A stretch of 64,000 bases of DNA from Steromphala cineraria (GCA_916613615.1 OU744721.1:76947060-77011059); one strand, 5' to 3'. Shown: positions 46,075 through 59,800, numbered from the stretch's first letter. Translations and numbers: made by a program. The notes: generated by a model not told the origin, from the letters alone.

Positions 46075-48521
46075 CCCTTTACATACTGCAAACAAAATTT
46101 TTAAGTTGCTTGCAACACCCAAGATATTTTTTTGGTAACATGTTGCTTAGATACCACAGCCATTTCCTGGCCTCAATACCAGAGAAAAATTTCCCAAATT
46201 TTTTTTTTCATAAAATGATTGAAAGTTGCTTTGTGTGAAAAAGAACTTTATGTGGTGATAATAAACTAAGAATAAGGTAAGTTATATCATATTTCTATCA
46301 TTCTCTGTTCGGTAATTTAAGTTTAATTAAAGAATTTAAAAAAAATTGAATATAATTTAAGAATATTAAGTCTGTTGTCAGATTTGGAATAATGAAAATA
46401 AATTTTAATACCATTCAACAATTAATATTTAAAACAAAATATTTCTATGAACTGTTATAAATAAATATTCAAACTAAAAAATAAATCTTTGTTTGTAGTT
46501 CTGAAAAATTAATTCAATTCATGTCCATGTGTTGATAATTGATATCATGATTATTTTCTTCTGGGTTTTGTTATCATTAGCCATGTCTAAATTTGATATA
46601 AAAAATACTGAAAAGCAGCTCTATGTAAGAATAAATCCATGTTTGCAGTGGAGTTGTTGATTTAACCAGACTACAATATTATCAATAAATTTTTAATCAA
46701 TAACTTATAATTTATAATCAATAACAAACAAAAACCTTGCACAAGGACTGAACAAGAATATATTTAAATTACATCATGTATTTTGACTTGTTTGTTAAGA
46801 AAATATTCTTTGCAATTATTTCTACTTTGGATTAAACATTAACAAGAATTTAAAAATATGTCACAAATATTGTTATTGAAGCATTATATATCCCAAGAAA
46901 GAAGGTGATAAGCTCGAGAATGACGTGAAATTAATTTCTTGTGATCACGACAGAAAGTTATTTATCATGAAAAATATCGTGTCTGTGTAAGTCTTAACTC
47001 CACGTTTTTTTTTTTCAAGGAAATAAAATACTATTGCAATTTGTTGTTGGTAAATAACTTATTGAAATTATTGGTTATGTTTTACTTGCTATAAAAATAT
47101 TCTGTGTTGACCAACTTCTGAGACATCGTCAGTTCCAACGCACCTTGTACTGCATCAAAAACGAAGTCGAAAGTGAACCGCGATAGTTATCGATTCCACT
47201 TGTGTTTCTAAATTATTAACCCAAATTCAAGATATATGCATCGTATTCATTCCTATATCTTTAAAAAATAATTGTAGTTTCTAAATTTACATAAATAAAG
47301 ATAAATTTGTTCGTTTTTACATCGTTATTAACGAAAACACAACCCGGAAGTAAATTGCGCAGCTGATCTGAGCACGTGGTCGAGACGTTTTCTTTACGAC
47401 ATATTTCCTAGAAATACTAACTGTGTTGATGAAACACATTTTCCTTTGTTTATTTCAAATAATTATTCATTGTGTGGGTACAGTTATTTTATAAATACTG
47501 AAAGATTATATTCGATTGAAAATAATAGGATGTAAAAAGTTAGAAACGTAATCATAAGCATATATTATATTTGAAGTATGAACATTTTCATAATTAGTAT
47601 TTTCGTATACATTTATATGTTCACAATATTATTCTTAATATCTTAGCATTATCCAGATACGGCAATAAATATTTTGTTTCTTTTTAATCACAAGAAAAAA
47701 GACCAAAATGATTTTAATCGATCGCTTTTGTGACTGATGCACCAATTTGTCTAGTTGTCGTCAAGAAATCTGTTTCTTAGGTCAGTTGCCGTTTTGAAGT
47801 TATCAATTTCTTTTGACTTATAATCGACAGAAAACACGAGTGACATAATCTAAATTAATAATTTTCGAATTCAATAACAGCTATATTTCATCAAGCAATT
47901 GTGCAAATATTCGTATTTTGTTTTAATTAATTGTATTTTCGATTTGATTACAAGCCACGTGCGCACTCGTGTTGACAGATTTAGTTTGACCATGACCTTG
48001 CATTCATGTTCGTTTTATATTGATCTAAAATGCATTTTAAATTTCTTTCATCTTTTTCTTAAACTCTAGCATAAATATCATAACGAAATTATAGTTTTTA
48101 GAAACTTTTGTGTTTCAAAATAACGTACACTTATAGAAAATGTAAATGTTGACACTGCGCGTTTATGATGCAAAACATCGGCAAATTTTCTTCGAAAACA
48201 TTTTTTTTCAAGCATGATAAATTGGTCATCAAACTACCTTTTCCCCAAAACTTTAACATTTTGACAGAATATAATGAAAGTCTTCCACTGCATTTATGTA
48301 AATTTGGATTTTAACACATTACTTTTATCTGAAGTTAATAATTTTTCTAGACATCCCCTCTTGCGCATAGAAGCGTCATTGAGGATACGGCGATTCCAAA
48401 CAGCGCGCTTGTAAGCGTCACTGAGTGACAGGAGCTGTTACGTGGGTGCGCCTCAATGCGTCAACGAGTTGTAGAGGCAACTTTTATCTTGCGCTTGTAG
48501 GCGCTAGCAGTATGTAAAGGG
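46075..48521. mobile_element. 2447-bp piggyBac-type non-autonomous element in satellite 2
   Basis: Perfect 15-bp terminal inverted repeats CCCTTTACATACTGC, with TTAA immediately outside on both sides (46071-46074 and 48522-48525). The satellite resumes exactly after the second TTAA (GGAAACC). An uninterrupted unit at about 51295-51312 reads ATATTTAAGGAAACC, which gives the empty target with a single TTAA. TTAA duplication and CCC/GGG ends are hallmarks of piggyBac elements. No frame of useful length is present, so it needs a transposase supplied in trans. The right subterminal region (48370-48510) has repeated GCGCTTGTARGCG and GCGTCA words. Confidence 0.9.
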
Positions 48522-48525
48522 TTAA

Positions 48526-51500
48526 GGAAACCTAGTGAGAGAAGCATCTCTTTTGGCATTAAGCCAGTCCATATTTACATTATCATTAGATGGTTTTGAA
48601 CAACATAAAATTTATTAGAGAATCTACATCTGATAAACATACGCTAAGGCATCAAGCCAGTCCATATTTACAGTTTAAGATAAAATTTTCGGAAACCAAG
48701 TGAGAGAAGCATCTCTTTGGGCAAAAAGCCAGTCCATATTTACAGTTTTTAATAATATTTTAGGAAACAAAGTGAGAGAAGCATCTCGTTGGCAACAAGC
48801 CAGTCCATATTTACAGTTTTTAATAATATTTTAGGAAACAAAGTGAGAGAAGTATCTCTTCGGGCAAAAAGCCAGTCCATATTTACAGTTTAAGATAATA
48901 TTTTAGGAAACAAAGTGAGAGAAGTATCTCTTCGGGCAACAAGCCAGTCCATTTTTACATTATCATAAGAAAGTTTTTAACAACAATTAATTTATCAAGG
49001 AATCTACATATGATTAACATAACCTTGGGCATCAAGCCAGTCCATATTTACAGTTTTAGATAAAATTTTTGGAAACCAAGTGAGAGAAGCATCTCTTTGG
49101 GCAAAAAGCCAGTCCATATTTACAGTTTTTAATAATATTTTAGGAAACAAAGTGAGAGAAGCATCTCGTTGGCAACAAGCCAGTCCATATTTACAGTTTT
49201 AGATAATATTTTAGGAAACAAAGTGAGAGAAGCATCTCTTTGGGCAAAAAGCCAGTCCATATTTACAGTTTTTAATAATATTTTAGGAAACAAAGTGAGA
49301 GAAGCATCTCGTTGGCAAAAAGCCAGTCCATATTTACAGTTTTAGATAATATTTTAGGAAACAAAGTGAGAGAAGCATCTCTTTGGGCAAAAAGCCAGTC
49401 CATATTTACAGTTTTTAATAATATTTTAGGAAACAAAGTGAGAGAAGTATCTCTTTGGGCAACAAGCCAGTCCATATTTACATTATCATAAGAAAGTTTT
49501 GAACAACAAACAATTTATCAAAGAATCTACATATGATTAACAGAAGCTATGGCACCAAGCCAGTCCATATTTACAGTTTTAGATAATATTTTAGGAAACA
49601 AAGTGAGAGAAGCATCTCGTTGGCAACAAGCCAGTCCATATTTACAGTTTTTAATAATATTTTAGGAAACAAAGTGAGAGAAGCATCTCTTTGGGCAAAA
49701 AGCCAGTCCATATTTACAGTTTTTAATAATATTTTAGGAAACAAAGTGAGAGAAGTATCTCTTTGGGCAAAAAGCCAGTCCATATTTACAGTTTTTAATA
49801 ATATTTTAGGAAACAAAGTGAGAGAAGCATCTCGTTGGCAACAAGCCAGTCCATATTTACAGTTTTAGATAATATTTTAGGAAACAAAGTGAGAGAAGCA
49901 TCTCTTTGGGCAAAAAGCCAGTCCATATTTACAGTTTTTAATAATATTTTAGGAAACAAAGTGAGAGAAGCATCTCGTTGGCAAAAAGCCAGTCCATATT
50001 TACAGTTTTTAATAATATTTTAGGAAACAAAGTGAGAGAAGTATCTCTTTGGGCAAAAAGCCAGTCCATATTTACAGTTTTTAATAATATTTTAGGAAAC
50101 AAAGTGAGAGAAGCATCTCGTTGGCAACAAGCCAGTCCATATTTACAGTTTTAGATAATATTTTAGGAAACAAAGTGAGAGAAGCATCTCTTTGGGCAAA
50201 AAGCCAGTCCATATTTACAGTTTTTAATAATATTTTAGGAAACAAAGTGAGAGAAGCATCTCGTTGGCAAAAAGCCAGTCCATATTTACAGTTTTTAATA
50301 ATATTTTAGGAAACAAAGTGAGAGAAGTATCTCTTTGGGCAAAAAGCCAGTCCATATTTACAGTTTTTAATAATATTTTAGGAAACAAAGTGAGAGAAGC
50401 ATCTCGTTGGCATCAAGCCAGTCCATATTTACAGTTTTAGATAATATTTTAGGAAACAAAGTGAGAGAAGCATCTCTTTGGGCAAAAAGCCAGTCCATAT
50501 TTACAGTTTTTAATAATATTTTAGGAAACAAAGTGAGAGAAGTATCTCTTTGGGCAACAAGCCAGTCCATATTTACATTATCATAAGAAAGTTTTGAACA
50601 ACAAACAATTTATCAAAGAATCTACATATGATTAACAGAAGCTATGGCACCAAGCCAGTCCATATTTACAGTTTTAGATAATATTTTAGGAAACAAAGTG
50701 AGAGAAGCATCTCTTCAGGCAACAAGCCAGTCCATTTTTACATTATCATAAGAAAGTTTTTAACAACAATTAATTTATCAAGGAATCTACATATGATTAA
50801 CATAACCTTGGGCATCAAGCCAGTCCATATTTACAGTTTTAGATAAATTTTTTGGAAACCAAGTGAGAGAAGCATCTCTTTGGGCAAAAAGCCAGTCCAT
50901 ATTTACAGTTTTTAATAATATTTTAGGAAACAAAGTGAGAGAAGTATCTCTTTGGGCAAAAAGCCAGTCCATATTTACAGTTTTTAATAATATTTTAGGA
51001 AACAAAGTGAGAGAAGCATCTCGTTGGCAACAAGCCAGTCCATATTTACAGTTTTTAATAATATTTTAGGAAACAAAGTGAGAGAAGTATCTCTTTGGGC
51101 AAAAAGCCAGTCCATATTTACAGTTTTAGATAATATTTTAGGAAACAAAGTGAGAGAAGCATCTCGTTGGCAACAAGCCAGTCCATATTTACATTATCAT
51201 AAGAAAGTTTTGAACAACAAACAATTTATCAAGGAATCTACATATGATTAACATAAGCTATGGCACCAAGCCAGTCCATATTTACAGTTTTAGATAATAT
51301 TTAAGGAAACCAAGTGAGAGAAGCATCTCGTTGGGCAATAAGCCAGTTCATTTTTACATTATCATTAGATGGTTTTGAACAACAAACATTTTATCAAAGA
51401 ATCTACATATGATTAACATAAGCTATGGCATCAAGCCAGTCCATATTTACAGTTTTAGATAATATTTTAGGAATACAAGAGAGAGAAGCATCTCGTTGGC

Positions 51501-51585
51501 ATCAAGCCAGTCCATATTTACAGTTTTAGATATTATATTTGGAATCCAGGTGAGAGAAGCATCTCATTTGGTATCAAGTTAATCA
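48526..51585. repeat. Satellite 2, right block with higher-order structure
   Basis: Continuation of the same ~71-bp and ~94-bp units. Around 49750-50350 a four-unit block of 286 bp recurs in tandem: the CGTTGGCAACAAG, CTTTGGGCAAAAAG, CGTTGGCAAAAAG and GTATCTCTTTGGGC variants keep their order. Long-unit junctions at 49481 and 50576 repeat at a spacing of 1095 bp, including the shared GATTAACAGAAGCTATGGCA variant. Open frames here on both strands simply follow the repeat. Confidence 0.95.
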
Positions 51586-51654
51586 ATATATACACAAAAC
51601 AGATTCCAGGAGATTGTGGAGTGGCAAATCAGAGCATAAAGAGTAATTAGGCAA

Positions 51655-51812
51655 TCAGTGTTGTTCCTAGAGGGTTACTTCCGAATATTTTCCAACTCTT
51701 TTCACTTGGTGTTGTTTAAAATTTGGAAAAGTTGGATACTTTTACCATTCAAAGGAGTTCCCTTCGTTTAGAAAAGGCCAAAAGGAACACCTAGGAACAA
51801 CATTGTGAAATG
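51655..51812. mobile_element. ~155-bp foldback element
   Basis: Ends TGTTGTTCCTAG face each other, and internal arms include TTTCCAACTCTTTT and GGAAAAGTTGGA. It lies between satellite 2 and the RNF213-like gene. Confidence 0.5.
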
Positions 51813-52813
51813 GTTAAATCCATTGTTAATGATCTCAAGTCCACATTAGACTTAAAACTTTTACTTGTTGACTTCACAGCAAATCAACAATCAGTTCAGA
51901 TTTTTGCAACGTTCAGGTATTGCTAAGCTGACAGGATATCATCATATGATACGAATGCATTAGTTGAGCACTGACCATCTAAAACATAAGTATTCAATTG
52001 AAAATCATCAACATATTGGAGAAATGTCCTCTGTTGAAATTCTTTGATTTGGTTTGTCAGTCACTGTATTTTCTTCAAATCCATAAATGTGGATCCTCAT
52101 TTGTTCTCATTTCCTTGGACAAGTGATCCTAGGAATAACAAGAGTCAGAAAATGTATAAAATCATTGATAGATATCCCATTAATTGGAATAACTAAACAT
52201 GAAATCTATCTGCATATCAATAAAAGAAATAATTTCTAAGGTGTTGTTCTGAGTTATTAATTTGAAATGTCTTGTCTGGAATTTCAAACAGAATGTGAGT
52301 TGTCTGAGTATTAATTGGTACTAAAATATAAAACTTATATTAGCAAATGTCTAGATCATGTCCATTAAAGAAAATACCCGGTATATATTCATGAAAAGTC
52401 TGTTCTAATAGGAGATTGTTTCTTTTAAAGACATTTCATCATTTTCAGATACACAACTTTTCAATGACAAGTATCTTTATTTCATTATTCTGGGTAGAAT
52501 ACGTTCTAACATAGATCCTAATGTTGTTGTCAAGCAGTGATGTTTATGCCAAAGTGCTTAAAACAGAGAGTCGAATATCCTTGAAAAATACTTGTAATTA
52601 ATTATTGTTTCAACTTAAAAATATCATTCAAAGAAATAACTGTTAATAATGTCTTATCATTTCTTAACTTCCAGAGGACCCTTACATATTTTGATTACTT
52701 GAATGCAAGATAGGTATACTTTGTCAAAATGTGGGTAGGGTATTAAAGCAACACATATACCTAAAAGGTAGATCTTTATGCTAAATTAGAGATGTATAAC
52801 AGTTACCTCAATT
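51813..52813 (-). other. 3' flank of the RNF213-like gene
   Basis: The region probably holds the 3' UTR read on the - strand. A possible AATAAA polyadenylation signal (TTTATT on +) lies near 52471-52476. No other gene is seen. Confidence 0.35.
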
Positions 52814-52921
52814 CTATCGAAATTTTACAGCTACTTTTTTCCTCTTTTGAGCTTTGTCAGTTTGTCGTGTCACTGGATGACTAAACAGTGTTGTTTTCTT
52901 CTTTTCACTCCTCTTCTTTTC
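52814..52921 (-). CDS. RNF213: Predicted terminal exon of the RNF213-like gene
   Basis: Located by splice logic. The giant exon ends at GAT|GTAAGT (53834/53833) in phase 0. The next acceptor in the right place is CATTGAAAG before 52921, giving 35 codons in phase 0 and a TAG at 52814-52816. The peptide begins EKKRSEKKKTTLF and ends QKRKKVAVKFR. It is very rich in Lys/Arg and could act as a nuclear-localisation or nucleic-acid-binding tail. Without splicing, the main frame would read 30 more residues of AT-rich intron and stop at 53744. The exon is an inference not confirmed by transcript data. Confidence 0.6.
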   Translation of the reverse strand, partial: EKKRSEKKKTTLFSHPVTRQTDKAQKRKKVAVKFR

Positions 52922-53833
52922 CTTTCAATGAAAATTCATAGTTTAAGTTCACATTGGCATTACCAACTTTGTTATTTAGATTGGTAATTTTTGGGGTTAG
53001 TACATAGGTCTTACCTAAGAGCACCTAAGTGTTGCATCAAATATGATGATTTAGTATTTTGAAAACCAATGACAGATATTTAATAGACACTAAAATTAGA
53101 GTGTTTTGATCATGAAATCAGTTTGATGGATCATATATTTAGGATATTCCATTACTATACATCATGTGTACATCAGAAATGAATTAAGAGTGAAGTCATT
53201 ACATATTAGAAGGAAAGATTGCAATCTAAAACATCAATCAAAAACATGAATAAGAAGCCATGGGGCAAAGTTCCATTAAACAAGGTTAGTTTGCAATAAG
53301 ACCCAGTAGGTTTTGCTCAAAATCACAGTTATTTATTTCAATAATTCAGTTGGTTGCAACCAGATCTTACTGAGTCTGCCATACCAGGATTACAATATTT
53401 AATATCAATATGCCCTCACTTGATTAAGTTGACATTTGGAGAAGTTAAAAATTCACTGGGATTTCATCAGATCTGTTATCTTTTGTCAATAACATATCAT
53501 ACATATAAGCCATGTTTTTCTCATAAATAATAGAAGTATATAAGAAAAGTTTTGGAAAGGGAACTTAGATTCAGGGATCTTAGATTTAGAGTTCAGGGTC
53601 AAAACCTAGCCATTATACAACAGGTTGCTGAGTAACTTTGAAATCGCTTAATTTCAAATAGCTTGAAAGTTGTTGCTAAAAATCAAAAGTTTAAATCTGA
53701 AAGTAGTTATTATTTTTATCACAAAACTAATTTGATGATACTTTTATGTTTCAAAGAAATATCCTGTTTTGATACAATTTTGAAGGTTTTGGGTCTGATT
53801 GAAACACAATATAAAAAAAACATTCCAACTTAC
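52922..53833 (-). other. Last intron of the RNF213-like gene
   Basis: Bounded by donor GTAAGT at 53828-53833 and acceptor TTTCATTGAAAG at 52922-52933, about 912 bp and AT-rich. A + strand frame at 53663-54082 runs across the donor and is antisense to the coding exon; it is not considered real. Confidence 0.55.
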
Positions 53834-56800
53834 ATCTATTGCTTCGACCAGAAATGCGACTGTCCCATGGATGTGTTCCACCATTTGCATCTCATTCAAC
53901 AGTCCAGCACTTGGGTTACTGCTCTTCGATACAACTTCATCCAAAACACCATGTGGCCAGAGAGATCTTTCCATCAGAAGGGGAGAAAGCTTGTCGTCAG
54001 GACTAGCATGGCCAGTCTGAAGGTATCTGAAAACTATCTTCTTCAGAGCCGAGGTCAAGGCTTCTTGTACGGTCAAGAGTGAGTTGCTGACTAGTTCATT
54101 CATATGTGTAAGGCACTGACCTGGTAGTGGAGCTCTAAACTTTTCTTCCAGACCATCAAAGATGTCATCTGCAACCTTGTCTTCAACAAATCCATACAGA
54201 GATAATATCTGTGAAAGCCTTACTTTCTGACAGAGTCCATCAACTTCTTTAACCCTGTATGGAAATAAGGATTGCCAAGTCATCAAGAACTCTGACAGAT
54301 ACTGGTTTTTATCCCTGCCCGAGACCGGAGCTCTCTTCAGTAGGCTGAATGTCATTTGTAGATAGTCCAAGAGAGTTTGCATGTTTGAAGAGCTCTTAGC
54401 TCTCAACTGCTCAATGGAATCTTTCTGATCTTTGTCCAGTGACTCATAACCAACAATTTTCATCATGCTTTCAAACAGTTCATCAGTTTTATGAAGAGAT
54501 TCTCCAGAAAAGCTTATCATAGGGAAGCTTGAAGAAATTCTTATTAGTGGCTTATTCATTACACAATCAACAAGAACCTTGCCTTCTATTTGATGCATAT
54601 CATATTGTCTTTCTCTACCATGCCCAAGTTCACTGCAAATTTGGGAAAATTTTAAAGCAGCTGTCAGGTCTGGATGAGCAATGACCTGTTTCTTTTGAAC
54701 AAGTTCAAGACTGACCTCAGGAATCACAGCAACTCCCTGAGATTGTTTAAAAAATGAAACCGAGAGACTTTGGGTTGATAGGGATATGATTGAAGCATCT
54801 TTGAGGAAACTGTTCTGTATGAATTGAAGAGCTACCAAGACTTGCATTAGAGGGCTGTGTCGTGTCATCATCACACACTTGTCCAAAGTGACCAGTTTAT
54901 GTATTCTTTCCATTTCTTGAAGCTGAAAATTGTAAGAGCGTAGCAAATTTTGTTTCTCTGTCAATTCATTCCAAGACATTTTGAAATCATCCAATTTTTT
55001 TTGCAACTCCATATGGTCACCTGTCGATCCTTTAACTGATGTCTGTACAAAATCTTGGACATTTTGCTGTTTGCAATCACCTCTATTGAGTTTATGACTC
55101 CCATAGCGAATAACACATTTATGCCATTGCAGTAGTGGCACAAGATGTCTCAGAAGGGCAATGTCTTCATTTTTCTCAAATAGAAGAGCCATCAATGGAT
55201 AATCTCTGACCTGCTCTTGAAGACAGAATTCTCTTTGCATATTCTCCGAACTTGGCTCCACATGTTCCATAAGCAGTCTGGGTAGCTCTCCTAATCTGTC
55301 ATCAGAGGGTAATTGTTCAGTTAGCATCACTTCAAATTTGGATGCAGTGCTGGTCATATGATGTGATTGATACTTTGCAACATCATTTTGTACAATCTGA
55401 AATCTTTCCTTCATCACTCTGTTGATATAGTCTGTGAAATCCATCTCAAACTTTTCCTGTTCTTCAATTCTGTCATATTGAGCACAGTCTTCTGCCATTT
55501 TCAGAATTTTATCCCGGATGATGAAACTGATCAGTTTTGCAAGCTGTGCATCTCCCATCTCTGTTAAAGATTTAAGTGCTGACCAGTGGATCTCCAGATG
55601 TTTGGTTAAGTAACTCTCTGGATCAACAGATTCTGGCAGAGCGAGTGCTTGGGATACATCAGTGGCATCTGCAAACTCCAGAGCAAGTGATCCGGCAAGG
55701 CAACCATGAAGTATGAATTGAAGGATCCTGAAGGCAGCTGGAGATAGTTTGCGAACTGTAAGACATTCTCCTCGAAGACATCCAATATCAACAAAATGGT
55801 ATCCTTGAAGGCCTGGATTGTCATGTTTATCTGATGATATCTGGAAAGTCTCTCCCTCTTTCTTGAATGGTTGTTTGCATTTGTCACAGTTCATATCATC
55901 AAGATCACTTTCCAGTTCAATGACTCTTATTACATTGCACGAGCATGAACAGGTTTGGTACTTTTTTCCCTCTGAAATTGCCAACAGTGTTGACTTGTGA
56001 AGGGCAGATTCCTTGAACCCACTGCCTGGAATGAACAGTTTGTGGAGGTCTCTTGGTGCTTGTAGACATCTCAGTAACAAGGGACTTTTTTTACTTGTAT
56101 TCCCTTGGTTTGGGTTAAATGCAAGGATTGTACATAGCAAGTGCAAAATACACACAGATGAGTGATGGTTGTCTGGGGGTTTAGAAGAACTTGCCTGAAG
56201 AAGTCTGAAATTGAAATCTCCAAATGAGCAAAGGTTTCTGAAAAGGACAATTTGATTCTTGGGTAGTTTACAGCTTACAATATCATAAAACACTTTCATC
56301 TTGTCATTTCTTTCTGAATCTGTGATTGGTCGTACAGACTGCAACAAGTGAATACATTGAAGTGCAACACCAAATAAACTTTGTACATGTTCTGGTATAG
56401 ATTTTGACTTTTGGGCAACATCCTTCATCTGACTATCATTATCTGGCAATGCATCATATGCAGCAAGGGTCCGTTGGTAAATATCAGAGTCTGTCTCAAT
56501 AGGGCTCAGCTCTCTTGCATAAAGTCTTTGATCAGTCGGTACTTCATGAATTGTCAGAAATTGGAGATTTGCTGCAAAATCTTCAAATAACTCTACCATT
56601 CTTTTTAGTCCATCATTCTGACAAGTCACTTTCAAAAAAAACATTTGCAGTGCTTTGGTTCTAGCATTCTCAGGAGTTTCGTCTTCAGAATTGGCCAGAC
56701 TTAACATTCCATTGATTTTTTGAACAATGTTCAAATCAACAGGTTCCTTTTTGCTCAGTTCTTTTGAAAATTTGATCAAAAAGTTCTTTAAGTAGGCCAA

Positions 56801-59800
56801 TGCTACTAGGTGTCTCAGGAACAAACCTTGACTTTTCAGTAACTTTTCAAATCTCAACACATTGTCCAATGTTGTTGCATCCAATTTGAATTCCACATTG
56901 CAGAAATGTGTTTGAAAGACATCAACTATCAAACAAGCTAGATGAGAGTCTGGTTCCCCTTTTTCTCTGTACTCCGATATACAACCTTCCATGAACTGTA
57001 ATGTTTCGGCATCTTCAATGACAATTTCTTCTGTCAGAACATCAATATTGCTCAATTCAACCAACAGAGTTTGGAAGAGTGTTGGCCCAAAAAAGCTGTA
57101 AGCGTCTTTATACAAAACAAGTGATGGAAGTGATTGGAAAGTCCAATGTAGAAGCTGACCATCTGGGTTGGCGGCAAGGGCACTACTTATATAGCAAGAG
57201 AAGAAGTGTTGAAGGGCCTTGCAGGGGACTTCATCAAATAATTCATTTACAAGTTGAGACACAATATTGAAAATAGTTTCACTTTCAGGTGGATTTTCAG
57301 TTAAAGCTTGTCCAATCCTACACAGGTACTCACGAGCCAACTTCTTTGAAGTACCAATAAGCAAGGAAAAATCACTGCAGATTCTCAATGACTGACATAA
57401 TTTTGCTTCAAATGATACTTCACGAGCAAGGGTTAAGACAAGCTGGATCCCATTTATCCAATCATGTTCAGGAAGACTAGCAAACAGGGATTCTGATGGC
57501 AACAGCTTTGAACATGCAAAGTCAATCAAGGCAACAGTTTTATCTGGCTTCTCATCAACATCAATGGACCCTGATGACTTCTCCATACCTTCAAACTGTT
57601 TGTCATTATCATATCCACTTTTAAAAATGTCTTCTCCATCACATGATGTTGACAGATCAATGCATTGTCCATCATTCTCAGCCATGTATGGTTTCTTCTC
57701 TTGACACTGCACATCCTTGTCTTCTATTTCAATATCATCAATATCAACTTCTTTTTCTGACTCACTGAGAATTGGTTCATCAAGAGTGCTCTCTTCATGA
57801 CCATGCAGATCAATCTCTGGCTCTGTTATCTTTTCATCATCTATCTTTGATGGCAAGGAATCATTGTTATCTTCTTCTTGTTCATAAATGTCATCTTCAG
57901 AAAGTGTTTGTTCAGGTATAACTGAGAGGCTATCTTTTGAAATTTCACTCTTACCTGAACATAATGTGAACGGAGTGTTTTGCTGTGAAATCATGTCATC
58001 AAGATTTGTGTTGGTTAGATTCTTGCAAACACTGATAAGTTTTAGTTCAGATTCTATGACTGTCTCGTATAACCAAATTGTCACATGTAATCTAGAAGCA
58101 TTTTCTTCAAAACTACTTCCCACTTTAGACAACCTCCTTGTCACTGACCACTCTGTTACTCTCGTTCTGTCATCTTCAGATAAATCCAACTTGATTCCAC
58201 AGAACAGAACATTACAAACATCTTTCACATAGTCTGAAAACTGTGCAGTGTTGTAATTCTCAAACATATCGACAGCAGCTTGACGAATGGATTCTTGAAA
58301 CCTTGATACCAGGTCTTCTATGATCTCTTCAGTTATTTCATCTATGTCAAACTCAGGATAATCACCTGCAAGACCTTCCATGAAAGGCTCCCTTAATGTT
58401 TCAATTTTTTCAATGAACAGTCGGCTGAATGGACAATGTAAGGATAGAACACTTTCCATTACATCATAGCACTCGGGGCCTTCTGGTTGGGGCACAGATT
58501 CATAGTCAAGTAGGCTGTTGTCCTGTGATAACCTCTTCCAAACTTCCCTCTTGGTCTTGTCTGCAGCTTCACACCATAAAGTGACTGAATCCAAAGCACT
58601 TGCTTCTTCGAGTTTGAAAATGAATGCTGCCAAAGGGTGTTTGATGCAAATCGCCACTTCATGTTCAAGAGCATCACAAAGTGTCAGGTGAGAGTATAAC
58701 TTCAAACCATCACATGCAACCTCTAATTGCCAATTGTTTGAGCCTTCCTTGGACAATTTGTCTTGCAAAGTGTTCATCACTATATCCTCAAAAAACAACA
58801 TAATTTCAGTGTCATTTGACAATGCATGCAAAAGTTTCTTAAGGCTTTCCAAATCCCTTGGAGCATCGTGATAATGAATCAATGTAAATGCCCAAAACAG
58901 ATGCTTTTCAACAAAGCTGGTCAGAGGTCTTCTTTCCTCAATAAGATGAATCTTTTGTTTTTGAAGAAGATCAACTATTGAGTTTTCCTTTCTTTCAAGA
59001 ATATCCACAAATGAAATGGACCAGCCACCTAAGAAGTTCACAATAGCAAAATAAGTGTCAAGTTCACTTCTATCCATATGCATGAGGATCACCACATGTT
59101 TCTTGTCTTCAACCAACTTTGACCTGACATAGTCTGCTTGACATTTGTCAACTATTGATTTCATTAGAAGGATGTTATTTTTGTCTGATTGCATTGCACA
59201 CTGCATAATAAGGCATCGGTTTTGTGATTCAAACCAGAAGCTGTTTACCTTTTGACAAAGTTGCTTTTCAGACTTAAAAGCACTCAATCTTTCTATCTGA
59301 CATTGTGTCCCACTGCCAGCAAAACAAGCAGAAATGTCTGTGTGAAGATTGCTATGAGAAAATATCATTTCTTTTAAGCATGCTTCAGTCTCTTGTTGTC
59401 TATTCTGGAGATAGGATTCCAACCCATGGTGAAAAGGAAGCGTAAAGTACTTCTCCTGAAGCTCTTCGACTTCATCCGTGTGCAAGTTTGATAGCTCAAA
59501 TCTCACAACTGATTCAGGAGAACAAGCTCTCAACAATGTATGCTTGCATTCCTGCAATTTTTGGGCTTGGCTCAAGTGCTTTTGCTCTCTTGTAAAGACA
59601 AACTTTACAGCTGAAGCAATCATATCTGGGCTGTCAATTGGAATGGCATCATGTCTCTTGAAATGAAAATCTGGTATATCTGTACACATGTCCATCCATT
59701 TATCAAGTTCCACTGAGGCATCTTTTTCTTCTGCTGATAACATATCTGGCAGCTTTATAAACTGCTTTTCAAATCTGTTCAGGAAAGGTGGGTCAGACAT

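Noticed and set aside
49272..51251. Multiple 60-82 codon frames with repeated NNILGNKVREAS-like text on both strands
   Set aside because: They follow the satellite unit exactly, occur on both strands, and carry no domain or start-site signal.
53744..53833. In-frame tail VSWNVFFILCF… as the real C-terminus of the RNF213-like protein
   Set aside because: A strong GTAAGT donor begins exactly where the sequence turns AT-rich, and a phase-matched terminal exon lies downstream.
53663..54082. 139-codon + strand frame over the end of the RNF213-like exon
   Set aside because: Antisense to a strongly supported coding exon and crossing its splice donor; a shadow frame.
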